A stretch of 32,869 nt of DNA from a bacterium (GTDB taxonomy: Bacteria > Margulisbacteria > Marinamargulisbacteria > JAHFDA01). The notes under the pieces were generated by a model. The model ran no database searches. It was not told the origin of the DNA and saw only the letters and a program-made list of their open reading frames with translations. Made by a program: the position numbers and the translations under genes. Each line of letters opens with the position of its first letter. Within the stretch, counting starts at the first letter, position 1. The stretch lies in NCBI GenBank assembly GCA_023249225.1, contig JAHFDA010000032.1, positions 1-32,869 on the forward strand, read 5' to 3'. This document shows positions 7,704 through 18,600 of the stretch, one piece after another.

Positions 7704-9166
7704 GATTTGGATTCCTGGGCCGGAGGCTGAATGATGGTTTTAAGTTTTTCGACCAGCTCTTGTTGAATCAATGCGCTGACAGACTCGATCAGTTTTGGAA
7801 TCTGATCCTGGGGCAATGCCTTGACAGAATCGACGCCCATGTTTTGCAAGGCTGCTTTTAACATGTCTCTGGCCCGGGCCTGTAACAAGCTCTGATCAGG
7901 GCCCGGTTCAGTAAAGACCTTGAGCAGCGGATTATTTTGATCAACCGCCGGTATGCAATATTCCTGAACTTCCTGGATCAGTTCTGCCGTGGGCAGACGG
8001 TCGTAATAATCAGACAGGTTAACTTGCAGCGGGTTGCGTTTGTAACTTTGATGCACATCCGCAAAAATATCCAAAAGTTGCATGCGTGCCGCATTTGCGT
8101 AAGCCGTTTCGGGGTGGATCAGCACGCAAAGGTAGCGAATCCATTCTTTATCCCCTTTAGACGAGCGCAGGATCTGAAAAATTTGTTTTAACTGTCCATG
8201 ATCAGGCGGATACATGGCAAGCAAATTGACAAAGGTCCACGGATTGTTCAGGCCGTCGAGAAACGAAAGATCCTCCCAAAACCCCTGATTGCTTTTGGGT
8301 GAACCTTTTTGCAATTCACCAGCCGTCTTGTTTTGCTGTGCCTGGGCATCTTTGGTCAGTTGATTGGCGATATCAATCATGTCTTTTGACACTCCCATTT
8401 TGGCTACCATAGTATCGAGTTTTTCTTTAAGATCGATGGGCGTGTCTTGAGGAAGCACCTTCTTAAATTCATACAAGCGGTCAATGATTTCCTTGGACTG
8501 GTTGAGCTGCAATCCGCTTAATGAGGTGTTGAGCTTTTGAATGAGTTCAACCTCTAAAGCCATGTTGCGGATCACATGCGTCTGGGATATGCCAGCAATA
8601 TTTTTAACTTCGCGTATTTTTTCGACGAGCCCTTTTTTTTGAATCTTCTGCTTCACTTTTTCCTGAAATCGTTTCAGCTTGTTTGCAAATTGATCATAAG
8701 CAACATAGTTATTGGGGTGTACAAAAGGATTGCGCCATTCTTCCAGCCATGAAATAAGCGACTGGATCAAAGCAGGTGCACGCGTGATTTGCAGCGTGCT
8801 GCGACGGCCGTCGTCTTCATAACGCCCAAGCGAAAGGTGCGTGCGAAACAAACGAAAGTCCAGCGTTGGCGTATTGCCCGCATACCAGCAAACCCCCTTG
8901 CGTGTTGGACGCACAGTAAAAGACATGGATTGATCTAAGGCTTTAATGTCTTTTTCATTAGGGTTGCCAGCGCGCACTGCCTCAAGGAGCCGGGAAAGTT
9001 CATCCAGCTCGGCCTGCGGGTTAAAGGGCTGAACATGGCCGTTTAAACTTAAGCCCTGCAAGGCCGCCCGCTTTTGAAAAGCTTCGCGCATGCCCTCCAG
9101 GGATTTCAAAGCGTTGCGCGCGCCCATCATAAAAGCATCTGTATCCATGGGTACGGGCTTGTTCAT
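7700..9166 (-). CDS. Uncharacterised 488-aa helical cluster protein
   Basis: No family is recognised. The N terminus (about residues 85-175) contains a compact segment with FTVRPTRKGVCWYAGNTP and FRTHLSLGRYEDD. A long helical middle follows (about 150-300), then a second folded region with WTFVNLLAMYPPDHGQL and YLCVLIHPET, and a helical C terminus. There is no signal peptide or clear membrane span. It overlaps the preceding 167-aa gene by 4 nt and the following 375-aa gene by 4 nt, which implies coupled, roughly equimolar production. By context it is a partner of the giant 3323-aa protein, perhaps an assembly or export factor (inference). Confidence 0.77.
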   Translation of the reverse strand: MNKPVPMDTDAFMMGARNALKSLEGMREAFQKRAALQGLSLNGHVQPFNPQAELDELSRLLEAVRAGNPNEKDIKALDQSMSFTVRPTRKGVCWYAGNTPTLDFRLFRTHLSLGRYEDDGRRSTLQITRAPALIQSLISWLEEWRNPFVHPNNYVAYDQFANKLKRFQEKVKQKIQKKGLVEKIREVKNIAGISQTHVIRNMALEVELIQKLNTSLSGLQLNQSKEIIDRLYEFKKVLPQDTPIDLKEKLDTMVAKMGVSKDMIDIANQLTKDAQAQQNKTAGELQKGSPKSNQGFWEDLSFLDGLNNPWTFVNLLAMYPPDHGQLKQIFQILRSSKGDKEWIRYLCVLIHPETAYANAARMQLLDIFADVHQSYKRNPLQVNLSDYYDRLPTAELIQEVQEYCIPAVDQNNPLLKVFTEPGPDQSLLQARARDMLKAALQNMGVDSVKALPQDQIPKLIESVSALIQQELVEKLKTIIQPPAQESKS

Positions 9167-9666
9167 GACCTGGCCTCCTCACGCCCCAGCGCAGTAAGAA
9201 TTCTTTCACCGCCCAGGACGTTTTCGCTGGTATCTTTAATATTCTGACTCATTTCAAAATCGAGCTGTAAAAAAACCTGCTTGATACAGCGCTTGGTCAG
9301 TTGCGACAGCACCCGCACACGCCAGTGGTCATCGGGCAGCACATCTAAAGTATCGCGCACTTTTTCGACCAGTTTCTTTTGCAAGAGCGGGGCCCAGTAG
9401 TCGTCTAAAAAGGGCTGTTCCAGCAGGCGGCTCATGCGTACGGCTACTGAAAAATCCTGTTCACTTTCGATCTGCGGCAGGAGTTCGTCAAACTGATCGA
9501 ACCAGAGTTTTAATATGTAGGGCTGGCTATTTTTTAAGCCTTCGAGCAAGGTGGCGCAAAAGGCAACCGACTGTTCCACCGTATTGGAAAAGTTTGTCAG
9601 ATCCATGCGTAGCACGTCAAAAAAGTAGCTGGCGATATACTCGTGTTTGGTGTCGCCCCTAAGCAT
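9163..9666 (-). CDS. Uncharacterised 167-aa helical protein coupled to the giant gene
   Basis: No family is recognised. The ATG at 9666 (MLRGDTKHEY) is preferred over a TTG two codons earlier. With it the gene overlaps the end of the giant gene by 8 nt. The protein is almost entirely alpha-helical by residue pattern, acidic and Leu-rich (for example LWFDQFDELLPQIESE, then LLEQPFLDDYW), without a signal peptide. A small acidic helical protein translated directly after a giant secreted-looking protein resembles the placement of dedicated export chaperones, but no chaperone family signature is visible, so this is inference only. Confidence 0.75.
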   Translation of the reverse strand: MLRGDTKHEYIASYFFDVLRMDLTNFSNTVEQSVAFCATLLEGLKNSQPYILKLWFDQFDELLPQIESEQDFSVAVRMSRLLEQPFLDDYWAPLLQKKLVEKVRDTLDVLPDDHWRVRVLSQLTKRCIKQVFLQLDFEMSQNIKDTSENVLGGERILTALGREEARS

Positions 9667-12600
9667 GGTCAATCTCCGTTAAGGTTTCTTTAAGCATCCC
9701 GTAACTACCTTCGGTCCCCGCCACTCGCTGCCACGCGGCCATAAAATCTTCTGGTTTTTCGGATTGATAAGCGCTTTTAAGATCCTGCGCGGCCTGAACC
9801 AGAGTTTGTGAGCGACCCATGGACCCCTGCCTGCTGGCATCGGCGGCGTCTGCCTGTCTTTGCTTGTCTGACAAACCCAGTTCCGGAATGACGGTCAGCG
9901 CCTTGCTCCAAAGTTCTGGCTTGCCACGTTCCCAGCGCTCTTGCAGGTTTTCAAGGAGGGTTTCTTTTTCCTCGGGTGGCAGCGCATCCCAAAGTTTGGC
10001 CAGCATTTGCATGCCCGCCTCGCGATCAGAATCTTTTTGTGATTCAGCAGCGGCCAAAAGCAGGGGTTCAACACGTTGCGTCAATTTTTTGCGCTGGGGT
10101 TCTGCAAGCTCCTTGTTTCCAAAGGCCAGTAGCAGATTTTGCATCAGCGCATTGTCCTGCCGCATGAGTTGCGTAAACCAGGTTTGGCTGCTGTTCTGTG
10201 ACAATCCTGCCAGCGCACGCAACAGGACAAGTTGTCTGGGTGAGCTTTTTTTAAGCCCCTCGAACATTTGCTTAAGTTGTCCATCGTGTTCGTTAAGAAA
10301 CAATTCCAGTGTTTCGGTCGGCAAGGCTTCGGAAGCACTGACAAAATCATTAAAGGCATCCCGGCTAGCCTCGCTTTGCGGGTTGGCCGCAAGTTGTTGT
10401 TTAAGCAACAGCATCCGTACTGTGGCTTGCAATATCGGTTTGGCGGCTTTTTGCAAGCTTGGATCGTCTGCTGTGACCGCGTCGAGGCTTTGTTCAAATG
10501 CAGACGTTCCTGTACTGGGGTCGTACAACAGCCCGTTAAGTTCCTCCAGGGTTTTTGCCTGTTGCAATCCGCTGTGCAAGGCTTGCACGGCCTGTTTTTG
10601 CGCAGGTGTTCTGGCCACGGCATTCATGGCCTCGCAAACCGCAAGGGCCTGTTTGCGGACCGGGCCCAGCGAGGGCTTTCCAGCCTGGGCCCTGCCAAGT
10701 TCTTCGAGCGATTTTAAAAGCTGGACTTTGGGATTTTGTTCAAGCTGACGCGTCATTTCTTGTGACGATAGACCCATCTTGGATAACGGGGCCAACTCGG
10801 AAATCAGTGATAAAAGCAAAGCAGTTTTTGCATTGGGAGCTTCTGGCATTGCGCTGGAAATTGGAACAACCACAGACTCTGAAGTTGTTTGGGCTTGCGG
10901 GTTTTGAGCGGACTGCACAAGTGTCTCAAGTTCGGTTTCGATGTTGTCCGGTGCAGAGGGAGTCGCTTGTAATTCCCGTGGCAAGGCCCGCACACATACT
11001 TCTATCTGTGCCCGTTTTTCAGGATTTGTTTCGCGTGCCCGTGCCTGGACTACCGCGCGAGCCACTACGCGTTGCTCGGCAGGTCGCATTTCGGGCAGCG
11101 CTGCCAGCACCCTGGCCATGGCCTCGGGTTGTTCCAAAATGGCTTCGGTCACGCTTTCGGTTTGCACCAGTACCCGCAATAAATCTTTTTTGGCCGTGGG
11201 TTTCTCGCAGCTTTGAATCACCACCGCAGCCAGTTGCGGGTTTTTAAGAATGTCTTTAACCGCCTGCGTCACTTGCGTGGGAGATTGTTCTGCCAGCTCG
11301 GCCAGCTGCGTCAAACTTTCGGGTTCCATACGCAAGTCTGCCAGATCAAGCGCCGGGTTTGCAGCCTTCTGCGCCAGAATCGGCGCCACCATTTGCAATA
11401 ACACGGCGGCGGTCTGTACATGACCCAGAGCCTGTTGCACCAAGGCAGCATCCCGTTTAACGGCTGGATCGGAACTTTCGAGTTGGGGTTTGACCAGCTC
11501 AGTCAGGCCTTTAGAAACTGTCTCAATCCGTTTGCTTAATACCTGGCTGGCTTCGGGGCTTAAGGGTTTGGGAGAGTCAATCTCGCTTTTAATGGCAGAA
11601 AGTTCTTTGTCAATTTCGGCCAGTGCGGAACTTTGGATTTTAAGTTGCTTCACCGCCTTGCAGGTGGTGACCAAGGCTGTCACTACCTGTTTCACGCTTT
11701 CTGAATGAGCTGCGATACTGGGCTGCACGCTGTCCGAAGTTTCCAGAGGTACTTCGGTCGTTTGCGTTTGCGCTGCTTTGGAAACTTTGACTGCCTTAAG
11801 CACGTCACTGTTCATTTTGGTTTCGGTCTTGCCGTCCAGCATCTCGGTGGCAATATCGGCAGCCGAAATGTTTTGGGATTCCATCACGCGCTGGACTTCG
11901 CTAACGAGGCCATAGGTCGTAGCCGCCTTGGTGCTCTGCGGTGCTGCTTCCATGCGGACCGCTGCTTCGGTTTGCAAGACTTTAAAAGCTTCGGGAGATT
12001 GTGATTGCACATGCGCGGCAATGGCCACCATAAGTGCGGGGTCGTTTTCGGTGACTTGTTCGAGAAAGTTGAGCATTTGCTCGGGATTATCTCGCTGGGC
12101 CACGGTCTGCTGCGCCACCTGGATGATTTGTTCGGGTGTAACCGTTTTGGAGTTGATTACGGCAGGTGAAAGATTGATCTGTGTGATTTGTGGTCTAACG
12201 ACTGGGGTTTCGGTGTCTGGAAGCGCTTGGTCTGGCCGATAAGCCTGCACCATGGTTTCAAGCTCATCTATAGGCGTATTCGGAGCTGTTGATTGGGCTT
12301 GAGACAATTCCCGTGGCAAGGCCCGTACACACACTTCCAATTGCGCCTGCTTTTCTGGGGTAGTGGCCTGTGCTCGTGCCTGGATTACCGCACGGGCTAC
12401 AGCCCGTTGCTCGGCAGGTCTCATTTCAGGCAGCGCTTCGAGCACCTTGGCCATGGCCTCGGGTTGTTCCGAAATGGCTTCGGCCACCGTTTCGGTTTGC
12501 ACCAGTACCCGCAATAAATCTTTTTTGGCCGATTTGCTTTCGCAGCTTTGTATGACCACAGAAGCGAGTTGCGGATTTTTAAGAATGTCTTTAACTGCCT

Positions 12601-15600
12601 GTGTCACTTGCGTGGGAGATTGTTCAGCCAGTTCGGCAAGCTGCGTCAAACTCTCGGGTTCCATACGCAAGTCTGCCAGATCAAGCGCCGGGTTTGCAGC
12701 CTTCTGCGCCAGAATCGGTGCCACCATTTGTGATATAACCGCCGCCGTCTGTACATGGCCCAGAGCCTGTTGCACCAAGGCAGCATCCCGTTTAACGGCT
12801 GGATCGGAACTTTCTAAGTGTGGTTTGACCAGTTCAGTCAAGCCTTTAGAAACCGTCTCAATGCGTTTGCTCAATGCCTGGCTGGCTTCGGGGCTTAAGG
12901 GTTTGGGAGAGTCAATCTCACTTTGAATGGCAGAAAGTTCTTCGGCCAGTTCAGGGCTTTTGATTTTAAGTTGCTCAACCGCCTTGCAGGTGGTCACCAA
13001 AGCAGTCACTACCTGCTTCACGCTTTCTGAATGGGCTGTGATGCTGGGTTGCGCGCTGTCCGAAGTTTCCAGAGGTACTTCGGTCGTTTGCGTTTGCGCT
13101 GCTTTGGAAACTTTGACTGCCTTAAGCACGTCACTGTTCATTTTGGTTTCGGTCTTGCCGTCCAGCATGTCAGTCGCAATTTCAGCAGCCGAAATGTTCT
13201 GGGATTCCATCACGCGCTGGACTTCGCTCACCAGGCCATAAGTTGTAGCCGCCTTGGTACTTTGCGGTGCTGCTTCCATGCGGACCGCCGCTTCGGTTTG
13301 CAACACTTTAAAAGCTTCAGGAGATTGTGATTGCACCTGCGCGGCAATGGCGACCATGAGCGCAGGATCGTTTTCGGTGACTTTTTCGAGAAAGTTGAGC
13401 ATTTGCTCGGGATTATCTTGTTGTGCCACAGTCTGCTGCGCCACCTGGAGGATTTGTTCTGGTGTAACCGTTTTGACGTCTACGGGTGTGGCAACTGAAA
13501 CAATGCTTGGATTAACCCGTGTCTGTGGGGCCACCTGTTCTGCAACCTGGGTGAGAATCTGAAGGTCACTGGCGGGAGTTTCGGTAAGTGTTTTGATCAT
13601 CGATGTGACGTCTGATGCAGGCAAGCTATCGGCCACCTGACTTAATACCATCATGGGGTTCTCATCCGTCGCGTGAAGAGCAGCGGACGGCAAACCTTTG
13701 TCCGTTGGGGTGTCATGGGTACTTGCGGATACCTGACTCATGACTTCGGGCAATTGCCTGCTTAAATTTTCGGCCTTGTCGCTAAAAGTTTCTGACCAGA
13801 TCTGGGCGGCCTTGCGGAATAGTTTTTGTTCGGCCAGTTGCATGAGACAAGGCTTAAGTGCCTCTGCCGCTTCGGGACTTTCTGCCGCAGCGTAGAGCAG
13901 TTGCGCTGCCGCTTTGTATAGTGAAACATCATCCATCATGGAAAATGCCGACATGAGCGGGGTGATATCCACCGTGTTCTGTTTTGCAGGCGTACCCTCT
14001 GCTGTATCTGGTTTTGCAGAGGCCCATTCCACCAACGTTTCGGTCTGGGTCAGCAAACGCAACAGGTCTTTTTTATCGCCCTTGCTGGCAGCGCTGGCCA
14101 CCAGCGTTTTTGCCAGTTCTGGATTGGCCAGCGCTTCATGCAACGCCTGCGCCACGGGGTCGGGCGCCTCGGCAGCCAGTTCGGTAAGTTGCTGCACCAC
14201 TGGCGTTTTAATGCGGATGTCTTCGGCGGGAGTGCCGCTGGCCTTTTGCGCCACCACTTCTGCGCTGGCCTGCGAAAGTACTGTGGCCACCTCAATATGA
14301 TTGAGCGCTTGCGTCAGAATAAGCGCACTTTGTCTGACAGCCGGAGTATCTGATTTAAGCTGCTGCGCGGCAATGTGTTTAAGGGTTTTGATCTCTTTTT
14401 GAAGCTCCTTGCTTAGCGCGCTAATCTCTGCTGGATCTTGCGCATCATAAAGTGCATCTTGAATTTTGGTAATATCTTTACTGGATTGATCTAACCTTGC
14501 CCTTTGCGTTCCAGTGAAGATACTGCCAAAATTAAAATGCTTGGGCTGTGAACTGTGGGCATCCAGTGCGGCAATCGCAGTTTTTGTGGCATTAAGTTGT
14601 GCCTGAACAGCCTCTTTAACCGGTTCTTTTCCACCGGTTTGCATGGCCTTGCTCTGCGCGGTTTGCGCCTGCTTAAGGGCTTTTAGCACGTTTTGAGCGG
14701 GTATTTTTGTGCTGTCAGAATTCAACAATTCGGTATTCAACAATTCGGTCGCCAGTTCTGCTGGGTCCAGCTTGGCGCTCTCGGCCAGGTTCTTAACTTC
14801 AGACACCACGCTTAACTGGGCGGCGCTTCTGGCATTGGCGGTTGTTTTATCGCTCATTTGGTTTACCAGAACTGACTGCAAAACCTGTCGGGCTTCGGGC
14901 GGCATCTGCGCCACCACCGCTGCTGCCAGTGAGGGGTCGTGTTCGTAGATCTCGCCAAAAAGAACTTGCATTTCGGCAGGCTTGCTTTGCGCCATCTTAG
15001 ACAAAGCCTGCGCCATGGCATCGGCTTTTTGAGGCGCCGAAAGCTGTGCGCTGGCAGGTGGATTTTGCGGTTTGACGACCGGAGGATTAATCATGTCGTT
15101 AAGAATTTCTACCCCATCGTGCGCAGTCACGGGCGCGGCAACATCAGAATCCACGGCCACCGCAGTACGTGCCGTTGTCGATTTAGCCTCCGCAGACACC
15201 GTGGCAACGGCAGGTTCACCGTCGCTATCATGAAAGGCAGCTGTTTCGGCCCGGCTTTCTTCGGCTTGGCTGGCATTGGTGCTTGTGATTTTCTGGGACT
15301 GGGTGTTGCTATCTTGTTCCTGTGATAGTTGGCTTAAGGTCGCATCCGCTGCCGTTTGGGCGCGTTGGGCTGCCTGCTGGGCGATCTCTACCGCTGCAGC
15401 CGCCGTGGGATCCATTGAAGGGTCGGCATCTGTCTTATCGGACTTGGAATTTTTTGGGTCTTTGACACTGTCATCCAAGGCATCCAGGGCTTTATCTGTG
15501 GAGGCCTCCCCATCAATCATTTGATTATTGAGCGTTTCAATGACATTTTTTGAAAAGGTCGAAAAATTACCCTGGATCATGTCTTTAATAAAATTGGTCA

Positions 15601-18600
15601 CCATACTCTGCACAGTTTGAGCAATCATCGCCTGAAATTGATTGTCGTAAGCCTGTTCAGATTCGTAAATATCCCTGCTGTGCTGGGCATCGGCGGCATC
15701 GGCGCCGGACTGGTAGGCCATAACCTCAAGGTCTGATGCGCTAGAAGCAGGAGCGGAGCTGGTATTGCTCTGCTGGTACTTTTCGTTTTTGTTTACCGAA
15801 TTTTCTGCAATTTCGTTGGCAATTTCGGTGAGCATCATTTCGAGCAACGGCACTGCGTATTTGACAACCATGTTGATGGTTTGGGCCAGTTGTTCATTGT
15901 CCATAACCTGTGTGCTCACACCCGCCACAGCCTGAATGCCATTGGTTATCATCTGCACCGCAAACTGCTGCCGGGCCTGGGTAATTTCATTGGTGCGTTG
16001 AATAAACTGTTGCTGCTGGTTGACCACCTGGCCTGACAGGCTTTGGATCACTTGTCCAACCGCCTGAACAGCCGCAATCACGCTATCCAGACTAGACATG
16101 GGCATCTGCACGCCCAGCATTTTGGATATCACCTGCCGGATGGCGTTTTCGTATTCACGTTTTGCCTCCAGGATAGTGGTCTGCGTACGCAGCAGATTCT
16201 CCATTTTATATTCCATGGTATTTTGCGAACTGTAGTTAAGACCGACATTGCCGTTAGAAGTAGGCGTCATGCTGCTTTTCATAAAATCCAAGACCGTCTG
16301 CAGGAGTGCCTTGGTAAAGGCATCTTTTTCGTCTTCGATCATCGTTTCAAAATTTTGGACGGCGGTATCTATGGACTGATCCAGATCCTGGCTCTGGATC
16401 TGATTCCAGTACGTGATTAAAGTGCCCAGTAGCGGCGTGACAGCCGCAATAGCCTGCATTGCTGCTGACCCAAAGCCTTGAGCAAGCGCCCCTACGATGG
16501 ACACTCCCAGATTCACTGCCGCAACGATCACCGCTTGTTTGGCCTGGTTATGACGGTTGGAGTCTTTAACATCGGTGTTAATCTGCTGCACACGCAGGTT
16601 TAAAAGCGTCATGGCGCTGCTAAACTGTCCTTTTAAAACCTGCCCCATCACGCCCGCCATCTGGTTTTGCGACAGCGGAATATCAAACATCAGGGCATAG
16701 ACCGCCCGACGGGTTTCGAGCATTTTGTCCTGCATGGTTTGCAACATCAGCATGCCCATGTAGGCGCCGGCTAGTTTTTTGCTGACCTTGGCCAGTTTGC
16801 TGGCGTCAAAAGCCACATAGCCGCTTCCGGTGTCGGTGGTGGAATTGGTAAAGGTCAGGCTGATAATGGCCATTAGCATCTCGCGCCACAAGTCATCCAT
16901 ACTTTCTGAAACGCGCGTGGCTTCAGAAGTTTCATAAGCTTCTTTGGTTTTTTTACGGTCTTTTTCTTTGACCTGGTCTTCGAGCCCCATGTCGTCCTCG
17001 GCGGTGGTCAGTTCGTAATCGTCCACCATGTCTTCGTAACGCAGGGCATCGTAAAACTGATACGCGGCCACCGCCACGGTGACAATCATCAAGGCCACCC
17101 CGATCGCCTGCGTACCAGGGATAATCAGGCAAATGATGCTTAATATGGCCGTGATAACGCTTATCACGCTATATATCAGTTGTTTAAGGGCCTGATCGCG
17201 CTCTACCTTGTCTGCCTTTTTGTTGTTAAGGTACATGATATTTTCCTGCAGGTTGCTTATAACGCGTTGTACTTTGCTCATCATGAGTTGTGCCCGCGCA
17301 CTGGCAACTCCCACAGCAAAGGATGCTTTTGATCCCGAACTGGGTATTCCTAGCGTCATTTGTAATACGGTCGAACGGGTATCCAACATCATGGCTTTCA
17401 TGGCTGCAATTAATTGTAAAAGCGTAATAAGGCTTTGAATCTTTAAAATGGCGTCGGTAATGTTTTCGTCGATCACCGCCCATTCGCCTTCCTGGGTAAT
17501 GTATTTTGCCGAATCCAGGTCATCGATCTCGCTTTCGATACTCGCCTCCAGCTCATCGCTTTCAGCCACCTCATCCTTGCGTTCCTCGGCATCCACGGCT
17601 TCGATATCCTCGTAATCTTTGTCCCATTCTGCCAAGAGAACTTCGGGTTGCGGATCATAATTTTGTTGCGCCTGCCAGGTATAGACATTGGCAGCATTGA
17701 CCACCGCATCGCCGATGCTACGAACAATGTTTTGAAAGAATCCCAAAACATCAGCCACCGTTGAAATCCATCCTGGAATATCCTCTTCATCGCCTCCAAA
17801 TAGTTCTACCATGTCGGCGATGTCACCTGAATCGGCATCGTAGGCAAAATTGTTGATTATTTCTACAAACTTGGCGGCATCCACCATCCATTGCGGCGCG
17901 CCGATGGCCTCCAGAGCCTTGCCAATATAATTAAACATAAGTTCAGCAATGCGAAATCCAGCGTAAATTGGAAACGTTAATATATTGGCAATCGCGTCCC
18001 ATACTTTTTTGTCTTCATAGTTGTCCCGGGCTTCGATGGCGTCTTTTTCGAGCATGATGGCCTGGTTATAAGAATCGGCATACGACTGTATCGACGACGA
18101 ATAAAATGACACCCCGGTCATGACCAGGCTCTTTTGGGCCTGCATCAGGCCCAGGCGGGCCGAGAGCGAGCTGCGGTACTGCGGCAGATCAAAAAAGAAA
18201 CGGATCAGCTGGCTGACCAGGTCGCGCATTTGTCCCTTAACCTGTTCCACCAATTCACGGACCAAAAATAAATTTCCCAGTTGGCCCATAAAACGATCCT
18301 GCGCTTCGGAATCGACTCCCAAAAAGTTGCCCGACACATTTTCTTCATTCCACTCGTAAGTGCCGAGTGACTCAAGCCAGTTGTCTGGATCAGACATCTC
18401 GGTCATGAGATCCTCATACATGGTTTGCATTTGAGGATCTGTGCTAAAGGACTGTCCTGTTAGACCAACCATGATAGAAGCAAATACATCCATGATCTGC
18501 TGCAAGGCGGCAGCATATTCGGTGGTGGCTTCGGCAATATATTCTTTGTAAAGTACTTCCTCCTGGCCTTTTTCATTTTCGCCTGTAAAAACTTCTCCCA

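Noticed and set aside
9819-10748. A 309-codon open frame on the plus strand opposite the giant gene
   Set aside because: Ser/Cys/Leu-rich antisense shadow caused by the codon bias of the minus-strand gene, with no ribosome site and no family pattern.
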